Source of the DNA: Novosphingobium sp. PhB57
GTDB taxonomy: Bacteria; Pseudomonadota; Alphaproteobacteria; Sphingomonadales; Sphingomonadaceae
NCBI RefSeq assembly: GCF_004342985.1
Contig: NZ_SMBO01000001.1
Coordinates: forward strand, 620,001 to 684,000
Length of the DNA: 64,000 nt
Reading direction: 5' to 3'
Shown: positions 1 through 8,222 of the stretch, piece after piece
Numbering within the stretch: position 1 is the stretch's first letter
Layout of the letters: each line of letters starts with the position of its first letter
The notes under the pieces: model-generated
Database searches by the model: none
What the model was told of the DNA's origin: nothing
What the model saw: only the letters and a program-made list of their open reading frames with translations
Position numbers and translations under genes: made by a program

Positions 1-89
1 CGGTCAGCGACGAAGCCATCGACGACATGTGCAAGAAGCTCCTCGCCAACATGGTGATCGAGAACTACCGCATCGAGAAGGTCGCCTGA
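1..89 (+). CDS. purS: PurS C-terminus (partial)
   Basis: The window opens inside this gene; only the last 28 codons remain, reading to a TGA at 87-89. The visible end, including [18 protein letters not shown], matches the conserved C-terminus of PurS, the small subunit of the three-part phosphoribosylformylglycinamidine synthase (PurSQL) in purine synthesis. The stop overlaps the purQ start (TGATG), which indicates translational coupling and supports the identification. Confidence 0.85.
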   Translation, partial: VSDEAIDDMCKKLLANMVIENYRIEKVA

Positions 90-766
90 TGGCCTTCCGC
101 TCCGCTGTCGTCACGTTCCCGGGCTCCAACTGCGACCGCGACCTGGCGGTGGCGTTGGAGAAGATTTCGGGGACCGAATGCATCCGCGTCTGGCACGGCG
201 ATGCCGAACTGCCGGAAAACCTCGATTTCATCGGCCTGCCCGGCGGTTTCTCCTACGGCGACTACTTGCGCTGCGGCGCGATCGCGTCGCGTTCGCCGGT
301 GATGCAGGCCGTCGTCGCGGCTGCCAATCGCGGCGTGCCGGTGTTCGGCGTCTGCAACGGCTTCCAGGTGTTGACCGAAAGCGGTCTTCTGCCGGGCGCC
401 CTGCTGCGCAATTCGGGCATTCGCTTCGTCTGCCGCGAAGTCTCGCTCAAGGTCGAGAACGCCCAGTCGCTGTTCACTTCGGGATACGAAGCGGGTCAGC
501 ACATTCGCGTGCCGGTGGCGCATCACGACGGCAACTACCATGCCGACGAGGAAACGCTGGACCGCCTTGAAGGCGAGGGCCGCGTGGCCTTCCGCTACGC
601 CGAAGACGTCAACGGTTCGGCGCGCCAGATCGCCGGCGTGCTCAATGCGGCCGGCAATGTGCTGGGCATGATGCCGCACCCCGAGCGTGCGATCGAAAGC
701 ATCCACGGCGGCACCGACGGCCGCGCGCTGTTCGAAAGCGCCATTCGCGGGATGGTCGGGGCCTGA
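89..766 (+). CDS. purQ: Phosphoribosylformylglycinamidine synthase subunit PurQ
   Basis: A 225-residue class I glutamine amidotransferase domain, the usual length for stand-alone PurQ. It supplies ammonia from glutamine to PurL in the fourth step of purine synthesis. The nucleophile is Cys89 in FGVCNGFQ, and the His and Glu of the triad are at 197 and 199 in MMPHPERA. The N-terminal [12 protein letters not shown] and [12 protein letters not shown] segments are typical of PurQ. The start at 89 was chosen over an upstream ATG at 29 because it overlaps the purS stop and gives the family N-terminus. A strong hairpin follows the stop. Confidence 0.97.
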   Translation: MAFRSAVVTFPGSNCDRDLAVALEKISGTECIRVWHGDAELPENLDFIGLPGGFSYGDYLRCGAIASRSPVMQAVVAAANRGVPVFGVCNGFQVLTESGLLPGALLRNSGIRFVCREVSLKVENAQSLFTSGYEAGQHIRVPVAHHDGNYHADEETLDRLEGEGRVAFRYAEDVNGSARQIAGVLNAAGNVLGMMPHPERAIESIHGGTDGRALFESAIRGMVGA

Positions 767-780
767 GGCTTCCGGATCGA

Positions 781-804
781 TGGGCCATGGTTCGCCATGG
801 CCCA
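781..804. terminator. Perfect 10-bp hairpin with TTCG loop between convergent genes
   Basis: TGGGCCATGG, loop TTCG, CCATGGCCCA: a perfect stem with a very stable UUCG tetraloop, 14 bases after the purQ stop and before the convergent crotonase end. There is no T-run, so it may act as an mRNA 3' stabiliser or a weak two-way terminator. Confidence 0.5.
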
Positions 805-832
805 AGGTCCCCGCTGATAGGCTCGCTCGGCG

Positions 833-1654
833 TCAGGCTTTCGCTTTGCCGCCGACGCCCTTCAGATATTCTTCCATGCCCCGGATGTAATCGGGGTTGA
901 GCATCAGCGCGCTGTTGGCCATGCGCTCGATGTGGCGCGCGCTGTCGCGGCCGACTTCGGCGCTGAGTTCGATGGCGACCTTGGCGGCGCCCATCTGCTC
1001 GGGGTTCTGCCTGGCCAGGTGGCGGCAGAATTCCATGACGTCCGCCTCGAACGTCTCGTCTTCATAGACCTGATGGACCAGCCCCATTGTGAGAGCCATG
1101 TCGGCGGGTGCGGGCTTGTTCGCCATGATGAGCCAGCGCGCCCAGTGCGGGCCGCAGATGCGGGTGAGGCGCGAGACACCCCCCGAGGCCGGAAGCACGC
1201 CGAACAGGCCTTCCGGGAAGGCATAGGCCGCACTCTTCGCGGCAAGGCGGAAATCGCACGAGAGGCTCATTTCCAGTCCGCCGCCGACGCACATCGCGTG
1301 ATGTGCGACGACGAAGGGCTTCTCGATATGCTCGATCTCGTCCCAGAGCTGCTGCATGTTGTTGAGATTGAGCCGGTGGTTCTCGCGAATGCCGCGCGCG
1401 CTGCCGCCGGTGGAGACGGGCGAGACGATGTTCTGGTTGCCGCCGCGCAAGTCCGCGCCGGAGCTGAAATAGCGCCCGGCCGAGCGGATGAGCATGACTT
1501 TCAGCTCGGGCGTTTCGCGAAAGCGCAGCACGGCCTCGGTCAGGAGGTCCATCATCTGCCGGCTGATGGCGTTCAGCTTGTCAGGCCGGTTGAGCGTGGC
1601 GATCAGGATGCCGTCCACGTCTTCGGTGAGCAGGTGCGGTGCTTCGTCGGTCAT
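833..1654 (-). CDS. Enoyl-CoA hydratase/isomerase family protein
   Basis: A 273-residue crotonase-fold protein. The oxyanion-hole region SSGADL and the helix VGGGLEMSLSCDFRLA are present, and both catalytic glutamate positions are filled (the E of GGGLEM and the E of PEGLFG), so hydratase activity on an enoyl-CoA is plausible. The ATG at 1654 was chosen because GAGGAGG lies 8 bases upstream; the GTG at 1663 would overlap that site. It lies 13 bases downstream of the fused acyl-CoA dehydrogenase gene on the same strand, so the two probably form an operon for consecutive beta-oxidation steps. Confidence 0.88.
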   Translation of the reverse strand: MTDEAPHLLTEDVDGILIATLNRPDKLNAISRQMMDLLTEAVLRFRETPELKVMLIRSAGRYFSSGADLRGGNQNIVSPVSTGGSARGIRENHRLNLNNMQQLWDEIEHIEKPFVVAHHAMCVGGGLEMSLSCDFRLAAKSAAYAFPEGLFGVLPASGGVSRLTRICGPHWARWLIMANKPAPADMALTMGLVHQVYEDETFEADVMEFCRHLARQNPEQMGAAKVAIELSAEVGRDSARHIERMANSALMLNPDYIRGMEEYLKGVGGKAKA

Positions 1655-1667
1655 GGTTTCCACCTCC

Positions 1668-3878
1668 TCAATTACGTGACCGCGGCAGGCCGAGGCCCTT
1701 TTCGGCGATCATCGAACGGTGCACCTGGCTGGTGCCGCCGTAAATGGTCGTCCCATGGGCATGGCGATAGGCGAGATTGAGCGCATTGGCCGCGCCCTTC
1801 CGCTTGGCCAGCGAATAGGGCGCCGTCAGATCGAGCAGATCGCGCGAGTCGGTGATGAAGAGTTCGGACGAGAACATCTTCGCCATCGGCCCATAGGCGC
1901 CGTTGCCCTTGCCGTGGACTTGCGTCCAGTTGGCGCGATAGGCGATCATTTCGGAGGCGATGACATGGGCATAAGTGCGGGCCAGTCGCATCTGGGCCTT
2001 GGGCGTATCGATCAGCTTGTCGCCGCCCGCCACCGGGATTTCCTCGCAGAGTTCGACCGCGTTTTCGAGCATCGCGCGCTGCACTTTGGCAAAGCCGCCG
2101 CCGTGTTCGAGTTCGAGGCTGGCCGCCATGGTGCGGCCTCCGGCGTTGATCTCTCCCAGGCGCCAGGTGTCCGGGATCCTGACGTTGTCGTAGAACGTGA
2201 TATTGGTGCGCTCGTCCATGAACGTATGGACGGCCTGGATCGTGACGCCTTCGGCCTTGAGCGGCACGATGAACATCGTCAGCCCCTTGTGCTTGGGCGC
2301 ATCCGGATCGGTGCGGCAGAGCATCAGCACATAGTCGGTGAGGTTGGCGCCGCTCGTCCACATCTTGGTGCCATCGATCCGCCAGGAGCCGTCCTCAAGC
2401 CGGGTGGCCTTGCACTGCGCGGCGAAGACGTCCGAGCCGCATCCCGGTTCCGAGTAGCCGAGCGAGCAGATCGCATCGCCCGCCATGACCTTGGACAGCA
2501 CGTCGCGCTTCAGGTCCTCGGTGCCGAAGCGGTACATGATGAGCGCCACCATCTGCGCGACATTGGCGACAGGATTGTTCCAGCCCTCTTCCTCGAAAGC
2601 CTCGCGCGCGCCGGTCACTGCATAAGGGCTGAGGCCGCGTCCGCCGACATCCTTGGGAAGCTGGAGATAGGCAAGGTTCGCCTCGACCAGCTGCTTGTGG
2701 ATGACCGGGTTGTGGCCTTCCCATGAGAAGTGAAACTTCTCGCGCTGTTCGTCAGTGACGTTGCTGGCGAAGAAGGCGCGGATTTCCTGCTGGATGGCGC
2801 GGGCATCCTCGCCCAGATCGAACTCGACCGGAACGTCGCCCACATCGGGAAGGCTGGCCTTTTCGTGGGCGTAGAGTCGGCGCCCGGCCTCTGCCAGCCA
2901 GTCCTCGGGGTCGCCCGCGACCAGCGGCCACGCCTTGGCGCGCAAGTTGTAGAGGTGGACGTCATGCTCGGTGGTGAGGCCGATGCCGCCGAAGGTCTGC
3001 ACGGCATGGCGCACGGTGCGGCCCGCCGCGCCCGAGGCGTACCACGCAGCCAGTGACACTTGCGCGCCGGCTGCCGCATCGCCGTCGGCGATCGAGCGCA
3101 TGGCTTTCCAGGCGAGGAACTTGGCGGAATCGATCTCGCAGATCAGGTCCGCCATCGGATGGGACAGCGCCTGGAAAGTGCCGATGAACACCCCGAATGC
3201 CTTGCGCTCGCCGGCATATTCCGCCGCCATCGTCAGCGCCGCCCGGCTGAGGCCGGAGAGCGCGAGTGCGATCAGGATCTTCCATTCCTCGAGACCGGCG
3301 GCGAAAGTCGCGAGCGCCGGGTCCCCGCTGCCAAGCACGGTTACGGGCAGGGCGGAGAGATCGAGTTCGGCGATAGCGGTGGAGGCCAGAGTCGGCTCCG
3401 CTATGCGCGCATCGTCGGGCACCGTGACGAGTACGATCTCGGCACCCTTGCGGGCAACGACCGCGTCGGCAACCAGACCGCCGGCGACCCATTGCTTGGG
3501 GAACTGCGCGATATCCTGCATGGCGATGGTGACCACTGCCTCGCCGCCGACCGCGCTTGCGAGCAGGTCTTCCTGGCCGCCCAGCAGGCCCAGCAGGCGC
3601 GTCGCTACCAATGCTTCGGCCAGCGGACCGGAGGCGAGCGTGCGGCCCGCCTCTTCCATCAGCAGACCGGCGTCAAACAGGCCGAGGCCCATGCCGTCCG
3701 CCTCTTCAGGCACGCGCATCGCAAAGGCGCCGAGTTCGGCAAGGCCCGACCACAATTCGGGATCGAAGCCGCCGGATTCCTGCGCCTTGCGTACGCGCGT
3801 GGAACTGGAATGTTCGTCGAGGAAGCGCGCGAAGGTGTCGCGCATCATGCCCTGTTCGTCGGTGAGGTCGAAGTTCAT
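1668..3878 (-). CDS. Two-domain fused acyl-CoA dehydrogenase
   Basis: A 736-residue protein made of two acyl-CoA dehydrogenase units. Residues 1 to about 345 form a small-subunit-like unit starting NFDLTDEQGMMRDTF; residues about 365-736 form a full-length unit with YSEPGCGSDVFAAQ and GTKMWTSGANLTDYV, the FAD and substrate binding segments. The C-terminus has IYGGTSQVHRSM where many family members have the catalytic glutamate (EGTSE), so the base may lie elsewhere. FadE34 of Mycobacterium tuberculosis is a known fused enzyme of steroid catabolism. The start at MNFDLTDEQ (3878) fits the family N-terminus better than the in-frame start at 3929. It heads an operon with the crotonase at 833-1654. 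Confidence 0.88.
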   Translation of the reverse strand: MNFDLTDEQGMMRDTFARFLDEHSSSTRVRKAQESGGFDPELWSGLAELGAFAMRVPEEADGMGLGLFDAGLLMEEAGRTLASGPLAEALVATRLLGLLGGQEDLLASAVGGEAVVTIAMQDIAQFPKQWVAGGLVADAVVARKGAEIVLVTVPDDARIAEPTLASTAIAELDLSALPVTVLGSGDPALATFAAGLEEWKILIALALSGLSRAALTMAAEYAGERKAFGVFIGTFQALSHPMADLICEIDSAKFLAWKAMRSIADGDAAAGAQVSLAAWYASGAAGRTVRHAVQTFGGIGLTTEHDVHLYNLRAKAWPLVAGDPEDWLAEAGRRLYAHEKASLPDVGDVPVEFDLGEDARAIQQEIRAFFASNVTDEQREKFHFSWEGHNPVIHKQLVEANLAYLQLPKDVGGRGLSPYAVTGAREAFEEEGWNNPVANVAQMVALIMYRFGTEDLKRDVLSKVMAGDAICSLGYSEPGCGSDVFAAQCKATRLEDGSWRIDGTKMWTSGANLTDYVLMLCRTDPDAPKHKGLTMFIVPLKAEGVTIQAVHTFMDERTNITFYDNVRIPDTWRLGEINAGGRTMAASLELEHGGGFAKVQRAMLENAVELCEEIPVAGGDKLIDTPKAQMRLARTYAHVIASEMIAYRANWTQVHGKGNGAYGPMAKMFSSELFITDSRDLLDLTAPYSLAKRKGAANALNLAYRHAHGTTIYGGTSQVHRSMIAEKGLGLPRSRN

Positions 3879-4095
3879 TTCAGGCTTTCCCCGGGGCTTT
3901 TGGTTTTCGTGTTTCCTCGTCAACATCATACCTCGTCGCCCCGTTCAATCGCCCGGCCCACGCAATCGCGGGCGCGATAGCTGGAAACGCGCGCTGGCCG
4001 CCCGAAGAGGGGAGGCGTAGCTTCCCCGGTCAAGGCGCCGATAAAGATGCGCCCGCCGGCAGCCGATCCGGCCCGGCAACTTTGGGAGTGCCGTC

Positions 4096-5436
4096 ATGCA
4101 AATGAACGACATGGTGCTGATCAGCGTCGACGATCATATCAGCGAGCCGCCGGATCTGTTCCAGAATCACCTTTCCGGTGCCGCGCTCGACTCGGCGCCG
4201 AAGCTGATCCAGGACGAGAACGGCAAGGACTTGTGGGTCTATCAGGGGATGAAGTTCCCCTCGGTTGGCTTGAACGCGGTGGTCGGCCGGCCCTTCGAGG
4301 AATACGGCATGGAGCCGACCTCGCTCGATCAGCTTCGCGCCGGTTGCTATGACGTGCACGAACGGATCAAGGACATGGACGTCAACGGCGTCGCCTCGTC
4401 GCTAAACTTCGGTTCGGTGTTCGACTTTGCCGGCGGGCGCCTCCACCGCGTGCCCGATCGCGAACTCGCGAAAGTCCATGTAAGCGCTTATAACGACTGG
4501 CATATCGACGAGTGGTGCGGCGCCTATCCGGGACGTTTCATCCCCTGCGCGATCCTTCCGACCTGGGATATGGACGCGACGATCGCCGAGATGAAGCGCG
4601 TGTCGGCCAAGGGTTGCCACACCGTCTCGATCAGCGAGAACCCCACCTGTCAGGGCCTGCCGAGCATCCACAACGCCTATTGGGATCCGTTCTACAAGGC
4701 GATCAACGATCTCGACATGACGATCTGCATCCACATTGGCGGCGGCAATCCGGCGCCCCATGCCTCGATGGAAACGCCGATCGAGGCGTGGATTTCGACC
4801 ATGCCGATGTCGATCGCCTATGCCGCGTCGGACTGGCTCCAGCTTGAGGCGCTGCATCACTATCCCGACATGCGCATCGCGCTTTCGGAAGGCTCGATCG
4901 GTTGGGTGCCCTACTTCACCGAGCGGGCGGACTTTTCCAACTGGCGGCACAAGGCCTGGACCAACTCGCGCTTCCAGAAGATGAAGCCCAGCGAGATGTT
5001 CCGGCGGCACTTCCTGAACTGCTTCATCGACGATGCCTTCGGCCTGCAGAACATCAAGTTCATCGGCGAGGACAACATCGCCTATGAATGCGACTATCCG
5101 CACTCCGACACGCTATGGCCGGAAGTGCCCGAAAACCTCTGGCCCTCGATCAACCATCTGACCGACGCGCAGATCGACAAGATCACGCACGGGAATGCCA
5201 TGCGCTGGTTCCGCTTCGATCCGTTCCAGCACTTCACGCGCGCGGAACTGACGGTCGGCGCTCTGCGCGAGAAGGCGAAGGCGGCGGGCGTGGATACCGG
5301 CCCCAAGTCATCTGCAGGTGAGCGTCCGGTGGAGGAGGGCGATACCCGTCCGGTCACCTCGGGCGACATCATGAAGATGTTCATGCGGCATGAGGACACT
5401 GACCGCACGGCCCGGATGCAGAAACAGGAGGCCTGA
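4096..5436 (+). CDS. Amidohydrolase family protein
   Basis: A 446-residue metal-dependent hydrolase of the amidohydrolase-2 (ACMSD/LigW-like) group, a TIM barrel. The N-terminal SVDDHISEPPDLF carries the first metal histidine (His14), HIGGGNP in mid-protein is the second histidine region, and YECDYPHSDTLWP near residues 330-342 supplies the late acid and histidine. Members cleave C-C or C-N bonds, often as decarboxylases or ring-fission product hydrolases. A GGGAG site precedes the ATG at 4096. It is divergent from the fused acyl-CoA dehydrogenase and is followed by an AraC-type regulator that may control it. The substrate is unknown. Confidence 0.88.
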   Translation: MQMNDMVLISVDDHISEPPDLFQNHLSGAALDSAPKLIQDENGKDLWVYQGMKFPSVGLNAVVGRPFEEYGMEPTSLDQLRAGCYDVHERIKDMDVNGVASSLNFGSVFDFAGGRLHRVPDRELAKVHVSAYNDWHIDEWCGAYPGRFIPCAILPTWDMDATIAEMKRVSAKGCHTVSISENPTCQGLPSIHNAYWDPFYKAINDLDMTICIHIGGGNPAPHASMETPIEAWISTMPMSIAYAASDWLQLEALHHYPDMRIALSEGSIGWVPYFTERADFSNWRHKAWTNSRFQKMKPSEMFRRHFLNCFIDDAFGLQNIKFIGEDNIAYECDYPHSDTLWPEVPENLWPSINHLTDAQIDKITHGNAMRWFRFDPFQHFTRAELTVGALREKAKAAGVDTGPKSSAGERPVEEGDTRPVTSGDIMKMFMRHEDTDRTARMQKQEA

Positions 5437-5441
5437 TCGCA

Positions 5442-5629
5442 GGCTCGATCCGGCGTTCCTGCTCGCCTGCAAGCCCTGTGCGAGATTTTGCGCGGGGGCG
5501 ATATGTGCAGGGACGCCGAGCCTTGGCGTACGAAAAGCGGAATTGATCGAGCCGGTTGATGATAATTTCATCCGCGCCCACAGACCGGTTCGAACCGGCG
5601 GGGCGCAGGCCGGGCTCGATCCGGCGTTC
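5442..5629. repeat. Pair of 17-bp direct repeats upstream of the AraC-type gene
   Basis: The 17-mer ggctcgatccggcgttc occurs exactly at 5442-5458 and again at 5613-5629, 171 bases apart, spanning the gap between the amidohydrolase stop and the regulator start. It may be a binding site pair for the AraC-type protein or the remains of a small duplication. Confidence 0.7.
5585..5598. promoter_or_regulatory. 14-bp perfect palindrome, possible operator
   Basis: CCGGTTCGAACCGG is a perfect palindrome, 49 bases before the AraC-type regulator start and between the two 17-bp direct repeats. Its position suits an autoregulatory operator, but no binding protein can be assigned from sequence. Confidence 0.35.
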
Positions 5630-5647
5630 ATACCCGGGGAGAGGGTC

Positions 5648-6694
5648 ATGACGGAAACCTTGTTTGCGCTCGACGGGCGCAACTACCGCGATTGCCAGCA
5701 GGTGTTCAGGGGCGCCCGCGACCAGGAGTACTATAGCGGCGATTTCTGGGTGGAGGATGCGGGCACTGTCGATGTCCGATCGGAGCGCAAGGCCGTGGGG
5801 GCCATGTCGATCATTCGGCAGCGCTCGGCCAGCAACCTGTTCTTCCGGCGGTCCCGCCAGCATATCCGCGAAGATGCGACCGATCTTTCGATCCTGTGGT
5901 TCGTGCGAAGGGGGGCGCTGTCCTATTCCGACCAGTTCGGCGGCAAGCTGGCGCGGCCGGGAGACTTGTTGGTGACGCGTTCGATGACGCCGTTTCTCAT
6001 CGAATGCCGCAAGGACGAGGACAGCCACGAGAGCCTCCACGTCACCATGCCCACCCATGTGCTGCGCTCCTCTATCGCGCAGGACCTTGGCGCGGGGCTG
6101 CTAGTGGCGGGTGGCCGGCCGGAACTGGCCATGGCCGAGCGGATGCTGGGCGAGGTCTTCGCCGATGAAGGGCGTCTGGGCGAGAGTTCGGCGCGCCTGC
6201 TGATGGATACCGCGATCGGCCTGGTCGCCAATGCCATGCGCGCCCTATGTGCCTTGCAACCCTCTCGCCAGTCGATTGCCGACCGCCGTCTGGAGGAAGT
6301 CCTGCGCTTCATCGAGGTGCACCTTTCGGACCCGCAGCTTTCCACAGCGATGGTGGCCAGGGGCTGCGGGATTTCGCCGCGGTACCTCTCGTTCCTGCTG
6401 CGCCTGCGCGAAACCTCGTTCTCGGAACTGGTCTGGGAGCAGAGGCTGGCAAAGGCGAAGGACTGGCTGGGCAAGAGCGATCCGCGGGACATTTCGATCA
6501 GCGAGATCGCCTATGGCGTAGGCTTCAAGAGCCCGGCGCATTTCAGCCGCATGTTCAAGCGCGTGTTCGGATTGAACCCCCGAGAATATCGCGGCGAGGG
6601 CGGCGGGGTGGCTGCTTTGCCAGCACCTGCCGCGGCGCGTCCGGTGAACGAGCCATTTGCAGGTCTGCCGCGCGCCAGCCTGCTCCTTCAATAG
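5648..6694 (+). CDS. AraC family transcriptional regulator
   Basis: A 348-residue regulator. Residues about 50-200 form an AraC-binding-like beta-rich domain (FVRRGALSYSDQFGGKLARPGDLL), and residues about 235-335 form the double helix-turn-helix of the family, ending in SISEIAYGVGFKSPAHFSRM and FKRVFGLNPREYR. The ATG at 5648 follows GGGGAGAGG; the long upstream extension of the frame has no family match. It lies downstream of the amidohydrolase on the same strand and is a likely activator for neighbouring catabolic genes. The effector is unknown. Confidence 0.9.
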   Translation: MTETLFALDGRNYRDCQQVFRGARDQEYYSGDFWVEDAGTVDVRSERKAVGAMSIIRQRSASNLFFRRSRQHIREDATDLSILWFVRRGALSYSDQFGGKLARPGDLLVTRSMTPFLIECRKDEDSHESLHVTMPTHVLRSSIAQDLGAGLLVAGGRPELAMAERMLGEVFADEGRLGESSARLLMDTAIGLVANAMRALCALQPSRQSIADRRLEEVLRFIEVHLSDPQLSTAMVARGCGISPRYLSFLLRLRETSFSELVWEQRLAKAKDWLGKSDPRDISISEIAYGVGFKSPAHFSRMFKRVFGLNPREYRGEGGGVAALPAPAAARPVNEPFAGLPRASLLLQ

Positions 6695-6812
6695 CCGCGC
6701 AAACGCCAGAGCGATCTATGCGCAAGGGACGTCGCTGCGCTTGCACCTCGTCATGTCCGTAGTCGAAGCTGGCGGCATACCGATGCAATCGGATCGACGG
6801 GAGAGCACGACA

Positions 6813-7151
6813 ATGCCCAAGTACAAGCTGATCGCCCTCACGACCCCCAAGGCAGGGCGCGAGGAGGACTATCACCACTGGTACGACAGCAATCACCTGC
6901 CGGAACTGGTGAACACCTTCGGCATGACCGGTGCCCAGCGTTACGAACTGGTCGCCCGGCTCGTCGGCAACGACAGCAACCCCTACCTCGCGATCTACGA
7001 CATCGAGACAGACGATCCGATGGCGCTGCTGGGCGCGATCGGCAAGGCCACGGCTGCCGGCCAGCTCACGCAGAGCGACGCGCAGGACATGGGCACTTGC
7101 TACACCGCACTGTTCACCGAAAGGGGCGACCGGGTAACCCCCGCCGCCTGA
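6813..7151 (+). CDS. Small dimeric alpha/beta-barrel-like protein
   Basis: A 112-residue soluble protein starting MPKYKLIALTTPKAGRE, with DYHHWYDSNHLPEL typical of the ferredoxin-like dimeric alpha/beta barrel group (EthD/DUF4286-like). Such proteins often sit in catabolic clusters and bind or process aromatic intermediates. The ATG at 6813 with GGGAG upstream was preferred over earlier in-frame starts because it begins at the first strand of the fold. Function is not known. Confidence 0.7.
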   Translation: MPKYKLIALTTPKAGREEDYHHWYDSNHLPELVNTFGMTGAQRYELVARLVGNDSNPYLAIYDIETDDPMALLGAIGKATAAGQLTQSDAQDMGTCYTALFTERGDRVTPAA

Positions 7152-7187
7152 CTGCCGCAGCCTCGCGGCACCTGTCCGCGAGGCGTG

Positions 7188-7994
7188 TCAGCGGCCGCTG
7201 AACCGGGGCGGCCGTTTTTCTTTCAGGGCGGCGATCCCTTCGAGATGGTCGGCACTGCGGACGGAGACGCTTTCGTAGGCGATCCCGGCATCCATCAATG
7301 CCGCCGCCAGCCGCTTGAGTTCGAGATTGGTCAGGACCTTGGTCGCCCGGATCGCCACCATCGCGCCGGCCAGCAACTTCGCGCAGAAGGCATCCACCCG
7401 GGCGTCAAGTTCCTCGGCCGGAACGCAGTGATTGATCAGCCCGATTTCCGCAGCTCTGGCAGCCGTCAGCAGTTCGCCGGTGAGGAGGTACTCCTTCGCT
7501 CTCGTCAGGCCGATTCGCTGCGCCCAAATCACCGCGCCGCCATCGCCGGCCACCAGGCCAAGGCCGACATGGGGATCGCCGATCTTCGCGCCTTCGGCAG
7601 CGAAAATCACGTCGCAGAGCAGTGCCAGCGTGGCGCCGAGGCCCACGGCATGGCCGTTCATCCGGCAGACGACGGGCTTGTCGATATCCAGCAGGGTCGA
7701 GACGATGCGCTTCGCCACGCGGGCCTCATGGTCGAACAAGTGCGGGTTGCGGGCATTATGCTCGATGTGGTCGAGGTCGCCCCCGGCGGAGAAGGCGCGG
7801 CCGGCGCCGGTCAGCAGCACGAGGTCGGAGCCCGGATCGCCCTGGGCGAACCACAGCGCTTCTGCCAGATCGTCGTGAAGCTGGAGGTTGACCGCATTCA
7901 TTGCCTCGGGCCGGTTGAGCGTGATCCGCAGCAGGCGTTCCTCGCGGGCCATGGCGATGGTGGCCAGGTTCGGCAGCGGCGGAATGGCGCTCAT
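7188..7994 (-). CDS. Crotonase-family protein lacking the usual catalytic glutamates
   Basis: A 268-residue crotonase-fold protein. The oxyanion-hole segment GRAFSAGGDLD is present, but the two glutamates of classical enoyl-CoA hydratases are replaced: GLGATLALLCD instead of GGGxEL, and DPHVGLGLVAGDGG with His in place of the second Glu. The DPHV...GDGG form is common in a subgroup of uncharacterised crotonases, so it may be an isomerase, a hydrolase or a lyase rather than a hydratase. The ATG at 7994 follows GGGAG by 11 bases. It is divergent from the flavoprotein at 8223. Confidence 0.85.
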   Translation of the reverse strand: MSAIPPLPNLATIAMAREERLLRITLNRPEAMNAVNLQLHDDLAEALWFAQGDPGSDLVLLTGAGRAFSAGGDLDHIEHNARNPHLFDHEARVAKRIVSTLLDIDKPVVCRMNGHAVGLGATLALLCDVIFAAEGAKIGDPHVGLGLVAGDGGAVIWAQRIGLTRAKEYLLTGELLTAARAAEIGLINHCVPAEELDARVDAFCAKLLAGAMVAIRATKVLTNLELKRLAAALMDAGIAYESVSVRSADHLEGIAALKEKRPPRFSGR

Positions 7995-8222
7995 GTTCGT
8001 CAGGTCTCCCAATGGTTCTTGCTGTCGTCCTGGCGGTGATAGACCGCTCCGCTGGGCGAAGGCAGGGGCAATCCCATTTCGCGATCACCTTTCGCCCCGG
8101 CGAAACCTTCGCTCTTGCAAGCCTTTGTCGGCCTCTTCGCCTTGCCAAGGCCGGGCGGTTCCGTTCTACCTCGCTGAACGCCTGAACGGCACCAGCCGCG
8201 GGTCATGGAAGAGGAAGCGTAA

